Below are positions 32,377-41,181 of a stretch of 64,000 nucleotides of DNA, piece by piece. How positions within the stretch are numbered: position 1 is the stretch's first letter; each line of letters begins with the position of its first letter. The stretch is from SSF26 sp037443945 (GTDB lineage: Bacteria; Chloroflexota; Anaerolineae; J102). A program made the position numbers and the translations under genes. The notes under the pieces are model-generated. The model did no database searches. It was not told the DNA's origin and saw only the letters and a list, made by a program, of their open reading frames with translations. The stretch covers positions 62,001 through 126,000 of the forward strand of contig JBBINH010000004.1 of the NCBI GenBank assembly GCA_037443945.1, written 5' to 3'.

Positions 32377-33645
32377 TTATTCCCCGGCATAGGCCCGCCG
32401 GACCTCTTCGGCAATGATGCGGATGCCGGCGGCGACGGTGTGTTCCTCTTGGGCATAGCTCACGCGCAGGCATTCGTGTTTATGGCGCCATTCCTCGCGC
32501 AGGCCCGGGAAGAAATAATGCCCCGGTACGACGATCACCCGTCGTTGTTTCAGTCGTTCGTACAAGGCCGCTGCTGGAATCGGTAGATCGGGGAACCACA
32601 ACCAGAGGAAAAAGGCCCCTTCGGGTTTGTGCACGTAACAGGGCACGGCCTCACGGCCGGTACCCATGGCCTGATACACCTGCTCGACGGCATGGCGGGC
32701 CTTGTCGGCATAAAAAGGCCGGATAACCTTTTCGCTCAGGCGGATGATTTCGCCCGAACGCACCCACTCCAGCGCCAAAACGGCACCGGTATTGCCGGGG
32801 GCCAGACTGAAGATGGCGTTCAAGGAGGCAATAGCCTGGGCGATCTCAGGGCGGGCAATGACGATACCGGTGCGGGCGCCGGGGAGGCCCAGCTTCGATA
32901 GACTCATGCAGAGCACGATGTGTTCGTCCCAAATCGGTTGCACTGCGCTGAAGAGGATGGCCGGAAAAGGCGCACCGTAGGCGTTGTCGATGATGAAGGG
33001 GATATCGGCCTCGCGTGCCAGCGCACTCAGGTGCTGCACCTCCTCATCGGTAAGCACGTTGCCGGTCGGATTTGTGGGCCGCGAGACGCATATGGCGCCG
33101 ATGTCGGGTCCTAATGTCAAACCCTCGAAATGGACACGGTATTTGAACAGGCGGCCGTCAAGATACTCGATATCAGGCCGATGGGCGACGAACAAATCCG
33201 GCTGCAGACCCACGTCGGCATATCCGATGTACTCCGGGGCCAGCGGTAACAGAATGCGTTTGTGACTGCCGTCGGGATACCGACCCCCGAACAGGTTGAA
33301 CAGATAGAAGAAGGCGGTTTGGCTGCCGTTGGTCAGAGCGATGTGTTCGGGGCCGATAGGCCAACCGTACTCGCGGCGCAGCAGGGCAGCCAGCTCACGG
33401 ATGAAAGCGATCTCACCCTGTGGCGGGCTGTAGTTACCCACCATGCGTTCAAAGCTTTCTTCATCTTCGAGGATGGCCATCATGCGTTGGCGCAAGGCCA
33501 TTTGCACGGTCGGTATGGCGGCCGGATTTCCGCCTCCGAGCATCATCGTCGGTTCGTCTCCGGCCAGCGCATGTCCCAAGTCGTCCATCAACTGGAGGAT
33601 GCCGGTGGGTGTGGTGAACTGGTGACCGAAGCTGGAGAGCTGCAT
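32377..33645 (-). CDS. avtA: Valine-pyruvate aminotransferase-like enzyme
   Basis: This 422-residue PLP aminotransferase of fold type I has an N-terminus with the AvtA-type LSSFGHQFTTPTGILQLMDDLG and LGGGNPAAIP. SRPTNPTGN supplies the substrate-binding region, FIIDNAYGAPFP the PLP-binding Asp/Tyr, and SLSKLGLPGARTG the Schiff-base Lys. AvtA transfers amino groups among valine, alanine and their keto acids, but close relatives differ in specificity. The ATG at 33645 matches the family N-terminus and removes a long spurious extension. It converges with the patatin gene. Confidence 0.82.
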   Translation of the reverse strand: MQLSSFGHQFTTPTGILQLMDDLGHALAGDEPTMMLGGGNPAAIPTVQMALRQRMMAILEDEESFERMVGNYSPPQGEIAFIRELAALLRREYGWPIGPEHIALTNGSQTAFFYLFNLFGGRYPDGSHKRILLPLAPEYIGYADVGLQPDLFVAHRPDIEYLDGRLFKYRVHFEGLTLGPDIGAICVSRPTNPTGNVLTDEEVQHLSALAREADIPFIIDNAYGAPFPAILFSAVQPIWDEHIVLCMSLSKLGLPGARTGIVIARPEIAQAIASLNAIFSLAPGNTGAVLALEWVRSGEIIRLSEKVIRPFYADKARHAVEQVYQAMGTGREAVPCYVHKPEGAFFLWLWFPDLPIPAAALYERLKQRRVIVVPGHYFFPGLREEWRHKHECLRVSYAQEEHTVAAGIRIIAEEVRRAYAGE

Positions 33646-33876
33646 GGAGTTATTCGGGAGAGAGGGGAGAGGGGGATGAATCGGTCGGTATCTGAAGTTG
33701 AGCCGCAGGAAGTATACCATTATCCGGGGTATTGCGCATTCCGGCGCCGGACGCGGCGGGTCCACGCCTCGCCCGGCGCCGCTTTGCGGGGTGGGACCTA
33801 CTGCGGGTGGCGCCGATTTGCATGCTTGGCCGTACGCGTGGCTTGGGGGTGCGACGCGTGGCGATTCCAACCGCCT

Positions 33877-34758
33877 CTATTCGAGCGCCAACGCCCGCAC
33901 CAGGTTCTCGACCGCGTTCTCGTCATCAGGACGTGGCACATCGGCATACACCTCCCACGTCTCCTCATGCGAGACGGTCGCCCCGCGTGCAAGCACTTGC
34001 AGAGGGCCCAGCGTCTCCAGCTCCAGGCAACGGTGATCGGCGTAGCATTCGCTGGAGCTGCCCTCATCCACATAGGTCGCCCGCGCATCGTAGCTTGCAC
34101 GCTTGACAAAAAGAAAGCCGTTCCACCAATAGGCCAGCCAACCGCGCGGATTGGGAAAGCCGATCTTGAACGGTGAGCTCATGCGCGCCGTGACCAGCAG
34201 GTAGCGATTGCCCCAACGCAGCCATGGACTCCCGATATCGGTGTATGGCCAGATGGCCAACCGGCGATTGGGCAAAACGCCCGTCTGGGCCTGCGATTGC
34301 GGCAGAATCGCCACCCCTCCCGTTTGGAGTTGGGTGATGGCCCAAGGAGCACAAGAAACAGGCCATGGCCCCAGATGGCTCAAGGTGTGGGTGACGAAGA
34401 CCCGGGGAGATTCGTCTACCAGGCGCACCGTTATCGTCTTGCGAATGCCGGTGGCATCCTCCCAACGCGAGATGCACACACCGCCGGGCACTTCCGCGAT
34501 CTCTACCGGGTCATCCTCGGGCAGATACGTGCGATCGGGTTCTTCCGGCGCGTGCCAGAGCCGATGACCCCCGTACAGACGATAGCGTCGTCCATCGGGC
34601 AGGGGAAGGGTCTCATCGGGGAGCTCGGCGAAGAGATTGCTGCCCCCGTGCGGGATGAGGGCCAGCACGCGTGGCCCTGCCGACCGCATCACCAGCAGAC
34701 GCAAGGCCGCGTTTTCCAGAATCAGGCAAGGTTGACCGAGAAAGGAAACCGTATCCAT
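33877..34758 (-). CDS. Galactose-mutarotase-like protein of unknown function
   Basis: The 293-residue protein is beta-rich, with no signal peptide or transmembrane segment. Its layout (N-terminal LENAALRLLV...GPRVLAL, central YGGHRLWHAPEE, later ECYADHRCLELETLGPL) resembles aldose-epimerase-fold and DUF4380-type proteins, which bind carbohydrates. A specific activity cannot be named. It is monocistronic by position, separated by 231 bases from the aminotransferase gene downstream (no gene seen there) and by a repeat-containing gap upstream. Confidence 0.6.
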   Translation of the reverse strand: MDTVSFLGQPCLILENAALRLLVMRSAGPRVLALIPHGGSNLFAELPDETLPLPDGRRYRLYGGHRLWHAPEEPDRTYLPEDDPVEIAEVPGGVCISRWEDATGIRKTITVRLVDESPRVFVTHTLSHLGPWPVSCAPWAITQLQTGGVAILPQSQAQTGVLPNRRLAIWPYTDIGSPWLRWGNRYLLVTARMSSPFKIGFPNPRGWLAYWWNGFLFVKRASYDARATYVDEGSSSECYADHRCLELETLGPLQVLARGATVSHEETWEVYADVPRPDDENAVENLVRALALE

Positions 34759-35259
34759 GCTTCGGACCAGACGTTAAGACAATCAGGCAGCATCCGGTGG
34801 ACGGCTCAAAGTTCCTGGCAACCCATGATGACATCATCTGTACGTAAGTCTCCCTTCAGATGGCTCACCCATCCTACCACAGCCGTGCTTGCCGTCAAGT
34901 TTCGAGACTCGGTTCCGGAGTGTGTTGGCGCAAGAGGGGCAGGCAGGCATAACGTTCTAACGTTCAAACGTTCTCTCCGACAAAAGATAGAACCGAGTCA
35001 GTTTCGATGCCATCCCGAGGAGACAGCACAGCAAGCCTCGAAAAGATTGTGCAACGGTCCCGATGCTGCCGTTGGCAAGCTGGATCGCAGATCGAAGGTC
35101 GGTTTTGCGCTTTGATATGTTCGTTGTCGTCACAACCGGCCTCCTGGTCATATGGCCGATCGCTTCCCCGACGCCTATTGGTTATAATTGGCAATGTTGC
35201 GGCCGTGGGTGCATAGGCGGATGCGATCTGGGTTGTTGCTACGATTGCATTCCTACGCT
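34759..35259. other. Divergent intergenic region carrying MITE-like copy B
   Basis: This 501-base space between divergently oriented genes has no convincing coding frame. It contains the 94-bp repeat element (34906-34999) with its target duplications and, at 35183-35188, a TATAAT that could be the -10 of the + strand gene at 35260, though no good -35 is seen. Confidence 0.5.
34906..34999 (-). mobile_element. MITE-like element, copy B (3 octamers)
   Basis: This 94-bp element is in reverse orientation relative to copies A and C. The 10-bp terminal inverted repeats GACTCGGTTC/GAACCGAGTC are perfect. Exact target duplications (AGTTTCGA) flank it at 34898-34905 and 35000-35007. The core has three octamers (GAACGTTA/GAACGTTT family, read on the minus strand) between the conserved 16-base and 34-base arms. 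It has no coding capacity. Confidence 0.92.
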
Positions 35260-35997
35260 ATGAGTGTTGCGGATACCCGGCAACGTTTGGCATTGTGGTC
35301 GGTAATTCCCTACGGGACCCGAGGCATCCACCGGGTCGGCGATTATCTGATCATCGGTTTGGAAACGGCGCCGGCCGATCTCGCTCACAGTCATCTGATC
35401 GACGAGTGGGCGACCTGTCTGGCCGAAGTTTGCCGACACGATGATCTTGCTCTGCGCGCCCATCTGGGCGATGGCCTGACAACCGGCGGTCTTGCCACCC
35501 TGGCCCTGGCCGCATTGCAAGGGGAACTGTTCTTGCCCCAGGTCGAGAGATGTTGGGTCCCTTTGGCCGAGCTGTTGAGCACCGCTCCCGAGCATCTACG
35601 CGCAGCCGTGGCGGTGCGCTTGCCGTGTGGTGACGAGGCCTACGGCAGCGCCTTTATCGTTACGCCCACCGTGCGGGGCATCACCACCGCCCTGCAGGCC
35701 GTAGCCGCCTCCATCCGGCTCGACCGAAAACAGCGCCTGGTCAAGGCGGTCGGCTTGGCCCTGTTACCTCGCTGCGGTTCGATCGTCGTCACGGCCTTGG
35801 CCGAGACGGTGTTGCGCGGTCAGGCCGTCACGGTGGCAGCCATTGCCCAGGCGGCCCAGGCCGTTCAGGCCCAAACCCAGGAGGTGCTGGGCCCCGGTAT
35901 CCCTTCATCCGCCTTTCCCGTCTCGATGACGGCCCACCTGGTGCGCAAGGCCTTGGACCGGGCGGCGGCGCGAGCCCTGGCCATGTTGGCGGCCTGA
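35260..35997 (+). CDS. Hypothetical protein next to MoaD-like gene
   Basis: I do not recognise this 245-residue protein. It is Ala/Leu-rich and soluble-looking, with GDGLTTGGLATLALAALQGE and PCGDEAYGSAFIV segments and four scattered Cys, but no catalytic signature that I can name. The ATG at 35260 begins the well-behaved part of the frame. It ends 12 bases before the MoaD-like gene, and the three genes 35260-36893 appear to be one transcript. A role with the sulfur-carrier protein is possible from position only. Confidence 0.6.
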   Translation: MSVADTRQRLALWSVIPYGTRGIHRVGDYLIIGLETAPADLAHSHLIDEWATCLAEVCRHDDLALRAHLGDGLTTGGLATLALAALQGELFLPQVERCWVPLAELLSTAPEHLRAAVAVRLPCGDEAYGSAFIVTPTVRGITTALQAVAASIRLDRKQRLVKAVGLALLPRCGSIVVTALAETVLRGQAVTVAAIAQAAQAVQAQTQEVLGPGIPSSAFPVSMTAHLVRKALDRAAARALAMLAA

Positions 35998-36009
35998 GGC
36001 GACCTGACC

Positions 36010-36294
36010 ATGATCCGCGTGACCGTGCGCGTGGGGGAACCGCTAAGGCGAGCTTTGGGGCGCACCCGGCTCGATCTAAGCCTGGCGCCCGGCACCACGC
36101 TGGCCGATCTGTTGGAGCATCTGGCGACGACGTATCCTGACTTTACCCGACGTTATCGTGGGGATGACCTGGGCCATCCCTATCCGTATCGACTGTTCCT
36201 CAACCGTCAGGCTATAGGCACGGCCGAGGCCGCCTCGCGAATCCTAGCCGATGGCGATCAGGTGCACATTCTGATCCCGGTAGGGGGTGGTTGA
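36010..36294 (+). CDS. MoaD/ThiS-family ubiquitin-like sulfur carrier
   Basis: The 94-residue protein has the beta-grasp layout of MoaD/ThiS: VTVRVGEPLRR at the start, a TLADLLEHLATTYPDF helix, LFLNRQAI, and LADGDQVHILIPVGGG at the C-terminus. The terminal Gly-Gly can be activated as thiocarboxylate to supply sulfur for molybdopterin or other biosynthesis. It is slightly longer than typical MoaD. No activating MoeB/ThiF gene is in the window. Its stop shares a base with the next gene's ATG (TGATG). Confidence 0.82.
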   Translation: MIRVTVRVGEPLRRALGRTRLDLSLAPGTTLADLLEHLATTYPDFTRRYRGDDLGHPYPYRLFLNRQAIGTAEAASRILADGDQVHILIPVGGG

Positions 36295-36893
36295 TGGGCG
36301 GAGCGGTGCTGCCGCGGTCGTTCTATGCGCGTTCGGCCGTGCTCGTGGCGCCGGACTTGCTGGGTTGTGTGCTCGTGCGGCGGCTGGCCGGGCGACGGCT
36401 GGCCGGGCGCATCGTTGAAACCGAGGCTTATCTCGGCGCCGAGGACGCCGCCTCCCATGCCTACCGCGGCCCTACCCTGCGCAACCGGACCATGTTCGGC
36501 CCGCCCGGCCATGCCTATGTCTATTTCATCTACGGCAACCACTTCTGTCTCAACGTCGTGACCGGTGCCGTCGGTGAGGGCCAGGCCGTACTGATCCGGG
36601 CTCTGGAGCCCCTCGATGGCATCGAGGTGATGCAGGTACAGCGCCGCCGCACCGCCGTCATCGAGCTGACCAACGGTCCCGGCAAGCTCTGTCAGGCTCT
36701 GGCCATTGACCGCCGTCTGGACGGCCATGACCTCACCTTGGGCGAGACGCTCTGGCTGGAGGCAGGACCAGAGCCCGTCGGCCCCGTCCTCTCCGGGCCA
36801 CGCGTGGGCGTGCGCGGGGATGCTGAGGCCCTCACCGCACCTTGGCGGTTTTACCTGGACGGCAATCCCTTTGTCTCGCGCCGAAGGGCGTAA
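36294..36893 (+). CDS. 3-methyladenine DNA glycosylase (AAG/MPG family)
   Basis: The 199-residue base-excision repair enzyme has the AAG fold. Motifs are LPRSFYAR, APDLLGCVLVRR, IVETEAYLG with the catalytic Glu, the SHAYRG loop, RNRTMFGPPGHAYVYFIYG and LTNGPGKLCQAL. It removes alkylated purines such as 3-methyladenine. The ATG at 36294 is preferred to the TTG one codon upstream. It is the last gene of the MoaD-like transcript; the grouping is probably fortuitous. Confidence 0.9.
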   Translation: MGGAVLPRSFYARSAVLVAPDLLGCVLVRRLAGRRLAGRIVETEAYLGAEDAASHAYRGPTLRNRTMFGPPGHAYVYFIYGNHFCLNVVTGAVGEGQAVLIRALEPLDGIEVMQVQRRRTAVIELTNGPGKLCQALAIDRRLDGHDLTLGETLWLEAGPEPVGPVLSGPRVGVRGDAEALTAPWRFYLDGNPFVSRRRA

Positions 36894-36935
36894 CGCCTTC
36901 CGCCATGGCCGCAACCGAGCCCAATAGGGGCCGGG

Positions 36936-38264
36936 TCAATCTGCCAATCGTCGGCGCAAGAACAGCAGCAAAACGACCATCTCGACAAGCGTGGCCAGCG
37001 AATTGGCCAGGGCCAGACCGCCGTGGGCAAGGGGGCGAATGAGGAGCAGGCTGAGGACGATGTTCAGCGCCATGGTCGCTACCCCGACAAGGACGGGTGT
37101 CAGGGTGTCCTTGAGGGCATAAAAGGCGCGGGCCACAATCTCGACCACGACATGCCCGATCAGACCCGGTGCAAAAAAGGCCAGGGCAAAGCCGGTGAGG
37201 GCTACGGCATTGGCATCGAAGGCCCCGCGGCGGAAGAAAAGCACGATCAGGGGTTCGCGCAGCCAGAAGAGAACCAGCGCCGCCGGCACACTCGCCGCCA
37301 GAAGCAGGCCCAAGATGCCCTTCAGGGTTGTCCGCATCGCCGCGCGTTGGCCCAAGGCGGCCTGATGGGCGAAGGTAGGAAAGGCAGCCGTGGCCACCGA
37401 TTGCGCCAGAACGCCTTGAGGCAGGAGCATGAGCAACCAGGCGTAATTGAGCGCGCTGATCGAGCCGGGCGGCAGGTGGGAGGCCAGGAACACATTGACC
37501 AGAAAGTTGAGCTGGACAACGGCCAAACCCAGCACGCGCGGGGCCATCAGCCGCAAGACCTCGCGCACGCCGGGGTCGGTCAGGCTGAGGGTCGGCCGGC
37601 CCCGCATACCGACCCGACGCAGACCGGGGATCTGCACCAGGAGATGGCCGAGGGCGCCCCCAACCACGCCGATCACCAACCCCCGGATCCCCAGGACCGG
37701 CGCCAGCAGCCAGGCCGCCAGGATGATGGCCAGATTATAGACCACCGGCGCCAGCGCCGGCAGCAGAAAGTGCTGAAAGCTCTGCAGGATGCCCATCACC
37801 AGACCGCTCAGGCCGAAAACGACCGTGCCGATCAGCATCCCGCGCAAAAGCTCGACGGTGAGCTGCTGTTGTGCCGGGCTGAAACCGGGTGCAATCAGAT
37901 GGGCCACCAGAGGACGGGCCAGGAGGGCTGCCAGCAAAGCCAGCAGCGTCAGTGTCATCACCAGCAGGGTGGCCACTTTGGCGGCCAGGTCCCAGGCAGC
38001 CGCCGTGCGACCATGGGCCAGGCGTTCGCCAAAGGTCGGGATAAAGGCCGAGGCCAGAGCGCCTCCCGCCACCAGGTTGAAAAGCAAGTCGGGCAGCCGA
38101 AAAGCAGCCAGATAGGCATCCAACTCGGCGCCGGCGCCGAAACGGGCGCCGATGATCATCTCCCGCACCAGCCCCAGACCGCGGCTTAGGATGAACAAAC
38201 TCATGACCACGCCCGTGGCGCGGGCAATGCGCACGAGCGAAGAGGCAGACGAGGAGGCAGTCAT
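36936..38264 (-). CDS. murJ: Lipid II flippase MurJ
   Basis: This 442-residue MVF/MATE-like membrane protein has about 13 hydrophobic helices. SRGLGLVREMIIGARFGAG near the start, DAYLAAFRLPDLLFNLVAGGALASAFIP and FGLSGLVMGILQSFQHFLLPALAPVVYN are diagnostic for MurJ, which flips the lipid-linked peptidoglycan precursor. It is slightly shorter at the C-terminus than the ~510-residue E. coli protein. It is monocistronic and divergent from the HPRT gene. Confidence 0.9.
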   Translation of the reverse strand: MTASSSASSLVRIARATGVVMSLFILSRGLGLVREMIIGARFGAGAELDAYLAAFRLPDLLFNLVAGGALASAFIPTFGERLAHGRTAAAWDLAAKVATLLVMTLTLLALLAALLARPLVAHLIAPGFSPAQQQLTVELLRGMLIGTVVFGLSGLVMGILQSFQHFLLPALAPVVYNLAIILAAWLLAPVLGIRGLVIGVVGGALGHLLVQIPGLRRVGMRGRPTLSLTDPGVREVLRLMAPRVLGLAVVQLNFLVNVFLASHLPPGSISALNYAWLLMLLPQGVLAQSVATAAFPTFAHQAALGQRAAMRTTLKGILGLLLAASVPAALVLFWLREPLIVLFFRRGAFDANAVALTGFALAFFAPGLIGHVVVEIVARAFYALKDTLTPVLVGVATMALNIVLSLLLIRPLAHGGLALANSLATLVEMVVLLLFLRRRLAD

Positions 38265-38423
38265 AGGTCTGTAGTGTGGGGGATGAACCCAGGTCCTGTC
38301 AAAAAGGCAGGTGCCATGCTCCCCGATAGGATTTGCCTGCGCGTCTCGGTTGAATCCGGTTGGCTATGTTACACTCCGGGATGTCCGTTCCCTTTTCGCC
38401 TCGCTTTCCTTTGGCTTCGCCCT

Positions 38424-38975
38424 ATGCATAACGACATTGCCGAGATCCTGATTACCGAAGAACAGCTCCAGCGCCGCGTGCGCGAGCTGGCCGCCGAGAT
38501 TTCGGCCGCCTACGCCGATAAGGAGCCGCTGCTTGTGGCCGTTCTCAAGGGAGGTGTGGTCTTTATGGCCGATCTCATGCGCCATCTGACCATTCATCAT
38601 GCCATCGACTTTATGGCCACGTCGAGCTACGGCGCTGCCACCGAGAGCTCCGGGGTTGTCCGCATCCTCAAAGACCTGGAGGAACCGATCGAGGGATTGG
38701 ATGTGCTGGTGGTAGAGGACATCGTCGACAGCGGCAACACCCTGGACTATCTCCGGCGTCTGTTGTTGGCCCGCAACCCGGCCAGCCTGCGCATCGTGGC
38801 CCTTCTCAGCAAACCCAGCCGTCGTTGCGTGGACGTGCCCATTGACTGGATCGGTTTTGAGATCCCCGACCGCTTTGTCGTGGGTTACGGTCTCGATTTC
38901 GCCGAACGGTATCGCAATCTGCCTTTCATTGCCGTACTCAAACCCGAAGCCTATGCCCGTGGCCCCGCCGGCTAG
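38424..38975 (+). CDS. hpt: Hypoxanthine phosphoribosyltransferase
   Basis: This 183-residue purine salvage enzyme makes IMP/GMP from hypoxanthine/guanine and PRPP. LVAVLKGGVVFMADL, the flexible-loop MATSSYG and the PRPP-binding VLVVEDIVDSGNT motif are all intact, as is IDWIGFEIPDRFVVGYGLD at the C-terminus. The ATG at 38424 starts the conserved region; the frame upstream is unsupported. The 159-base divergent space to murJ probably holds both promoters, though I see no clear boxes. Confidence 0.93.
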   Translation: MHNDIAEILITEEQLQRRVRELAAEISAAYADKEPLLVAVLKGGVVFMADLMRHLTIHHAIDFMATSSYGAATESSGVVRILKDLEEPIEGLDVLVVEDIVDSGNTLDYLRRLLLARNPASLRIVALLSKPSRRCVDVPIDWIGFEIPDRFVVGYGLDFAERYRNLPFIAVLKPEAYARGPAG

Positions 38976-39066
38976 GCCGTGCTGAGGGTCATAAGCTATT
39001 CGGTCGACACGTAGGCAGTTTACCCGCTTGGCGTCTCTGTGTCGGGGGGTGCCGATGCATCCATCC

Positions 39067-41181
39067 TCAAGGCGTCTCCGCGGGGAACAGACGCAGCGCC
39101 GGATCGCCCAGGAGCGCAAAGGTGAGGAGGACATCTCGCTGTCCCCCCTGTCCGGGGTCGAGGCGGTGCAACGCTGCCCGCCAGGCCTCGCCAAGGGTGG
39201 CCTCATGAAAGAGATGATGGCCGAAAAGCGCCTGCGCCAGCACCTCCTGATCGCCGGGATAGGTTTCGGCCGTAGGCACCAAGGCCGCCACGATGCCGCT
39301 CGTGGGGCTCAGGACCAGCGCTTCGCCCAGGGATTGGCGTTGCGGATGGATGAAGTAGCCGCTGAGACAGGCCCACATCAGCACAAGCCCGAGCCGATCT
39401 CCGGCCCGCAACTGCGCTACATCTTCCGTATGCAGGATGCCCTCTTGCGCCCATAAGTCGAGGGCGCCGTGTCCCACGTAATTCAGCAGCCGTCGGCCTT
39501 CGTTTAGACTTTGTCGCAGAGCGACGCGCACATCGGCATCCACACCTATCGTCAGCGTCGTCGGGTGAAAGGCCTCCGGTAGGAGGGAAAGGAGACGGGC
39601 GTTGAAGTCGCGGAAGAAGGGGTCGTCATCATCGCTCACGAAGAGCATCTGCCGACGCCATGGGCCCGGCGGCAGCGCCTGCTCGTAGGTGAGCGTCTTG
39701 GCGACCATGGTGGCCACATCGGCCGGACTTTGCGCCGGAAAGCGGCCCACGGCCAGGTCGGGCCGTTCGTCGCCGTCCAGGTCGGCCAAGGCGGCGTCGC
39801 CTGCCGTTGCTCCTATGACTTGGGTGTGTACGGTGGCCGTCGGCACCAGGTTCTTGTAAGGTCCTTGCAGGTAGTCATAGGGATCATAACTGGCATCGCC
39901 TACCAGGAGTACAAAACGGGGCGTCGGCGGTGGCCATTCGGCTACGGCTTGGCGCAAAAAGGCCCTGATAGCCGCCGCCGTGAGGTGCCCGGCGCCGAAC
40001 GCATCGGCAATTTGATCGGTGGTGACAAGCGCAGTGCGCAACCCCTGCTGTTGCCGCCAACGCAGGAGCGGTTCTACCGCCGCCGTCAGGGAGGGATGGG
40101 CAATGGTGATATAATCGGCCCCGTCTGGGACGGCGGGAAGAGGCGCTATCGGCCGAATCGTGCGCGGGGACAACAACGCCCCGGCGGTGGCCGCCCAATA
40201 GTGACCGGGGGTCTGGCTCGTCCGGCCAAAACGCAGCCGATAGCTCCCACCCATCTTGCTTACGAGGCCATCCGTCAGACGGCGTGGGGGCGTGGCGGCT
40301 ACATCCCACAGCTCGATATCGGGGCCGGAAAACCCGCCGATCTCGACCACCGGCGCCGTGGTGACAAAGGCAATGGTGTCGTCTGTCGCCACCAGGCTAC
40401 GGGTGTAGGTGATGACCACCCGGTTGAGATACATCAGTTCGACCGGCGCTCCGGTGTCGCCCGGCGCCGTCAGACTCAGGATGTTCGAGCCTTCGCGCAG
40501 GGTGCCGGCGGGAACGGAGAGAACCAGGCGGCGGCGGCCGCGGCCATCCCAGGTCTCCTCGGCCAGAAAACGCCCGTTGAGGGCCAAACGCAGCCGATGG
40601 TCAGGCGCAACGGCCGCCTGGCTGGCCGACCACAGCTCGATGGCGAGCTGAGCCGGTTCGCTCGTCGGTCGGGAGAGCACGACTTCTGCGCTCAACTCGG
40701 CCGGCGCCAGCAGCCGATCACCCACCCAGGGGTCGCCCTCGGCGATGGCGGGCAGATAGGTGCGCCGGAACACGGCTTCCACGACGGCCAGCCCTGTCGT
40801 CGTCGCCGGCCCGCCGCGCGGCGGGGCCGGTTCGACCATCGCCACCTGACCCTGGGTCCGGCCGAGTCGATAAACCGCCGGGCCTGCGGCCGGCACGCGA
40901 CCGGGAAAACGCAACTCCCGGTTGCGGCCATGGCCGATGAGCGCAAAGGGCACCGGCCGGTTGCCGTCGTTCAGAGACAAAGCCTCGGCCTCCAGCCGGA
41001 CCAAGTCCCAGCCGAAGGGCAGCAGATCGCGGCGCTCGAGGCGATAGAGCCCGTCCCGTTCGAGCACAAGGACCAAACCTTCGGCGGCCGGCGATGCCGG
41101 TGTGGGCCGGGCGCAGGCAACGGTTACCAGGCCGATGAGCAGGCTCCACACGATGCCGAGACGCCTGTAGACGGTGTTCAC
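39067..41181 (-). CDS. Gingipain-like C25 peptidase lipoprotein
   Basis: The 704-residue protein starts at GTG 41181, which overlaps the upstream TGA (GTGA) and has GGAGAG before it. This gives a lipoprotein signal ending in TVAC. N-terminal beta domains are followed by a caspase-like C25 domain (about 370-680). The expected catalytic His and Cys are in LNYVGHGALDLW and LMWACLSGYF. DLDGDERPDLAVGRFPA, with Ca-site-like Asp, precedes them. Such peptidases include gingipains and the PorU sortase, but no type IX secretion genes are seen. It is the last gene in a set with a second C25 peptidase and a Thr/Pro-rich protein, so it probably works at the cell surface. Confidence 0.82.
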   Translation of the reverse strand: MNTVYRRLGIVWSLLIGLVTVACARPTPASPAAEGLVLVLERDGLYRLERRDLLPFGWDLVRLEAEALSLNDGNRPVPFALIGHGRNRELRFPGRVPAAGPAVYRLGRTQGQVAMVEPAPPRGGPATTTGLAVVEAVFRRTYLPAIAEGDPWVGDRLLAPAELSAEVVLSRPTSEPAQLAIELWSASQAAVAPDHRLRLALNGRFLAEETWDGRGRRRLVLSVPAGTLREGSNILSLTAPGDTGAPVELMYLNRVVITYTRSLVATDDTIAFVTTAPVVEIGGFSGPDIELWDVAATPPRRLTDGLVSKMGGSYRLRFGRTSQTPGHYWAATAGALLSPRTIRPIAPLPAVPDGADYITIAHPSLTAAVEPLLRWRQQQGLRTALVTTDQIADAFGAGHLTAAAIRAFLRQAVAEWPPPTPRFVLLVGDASYDPYDYLQGPYKNLVPTATVHTQVIGATAGDAALADLDGDERPDLAVGRFPAQSPADVATMVAKTLTYEQALPPGPWRRQMLFVSDDDDPFFRDFNARLLSLLPEAFHPTTLTIGVDADVRVALRQSLNEGRRLLNYVGHGALDLWAQEGILHTEDVAQLRAGDRLGLVLMWACLSGYFIHPQRQSLGEALVLSPTSGIVAALVPTAETYPGDQEVLAQALFGHHLFHEATLGEAWRAALHRLDPGQGGQRDVLLTFALLGDPALRLFPAETP

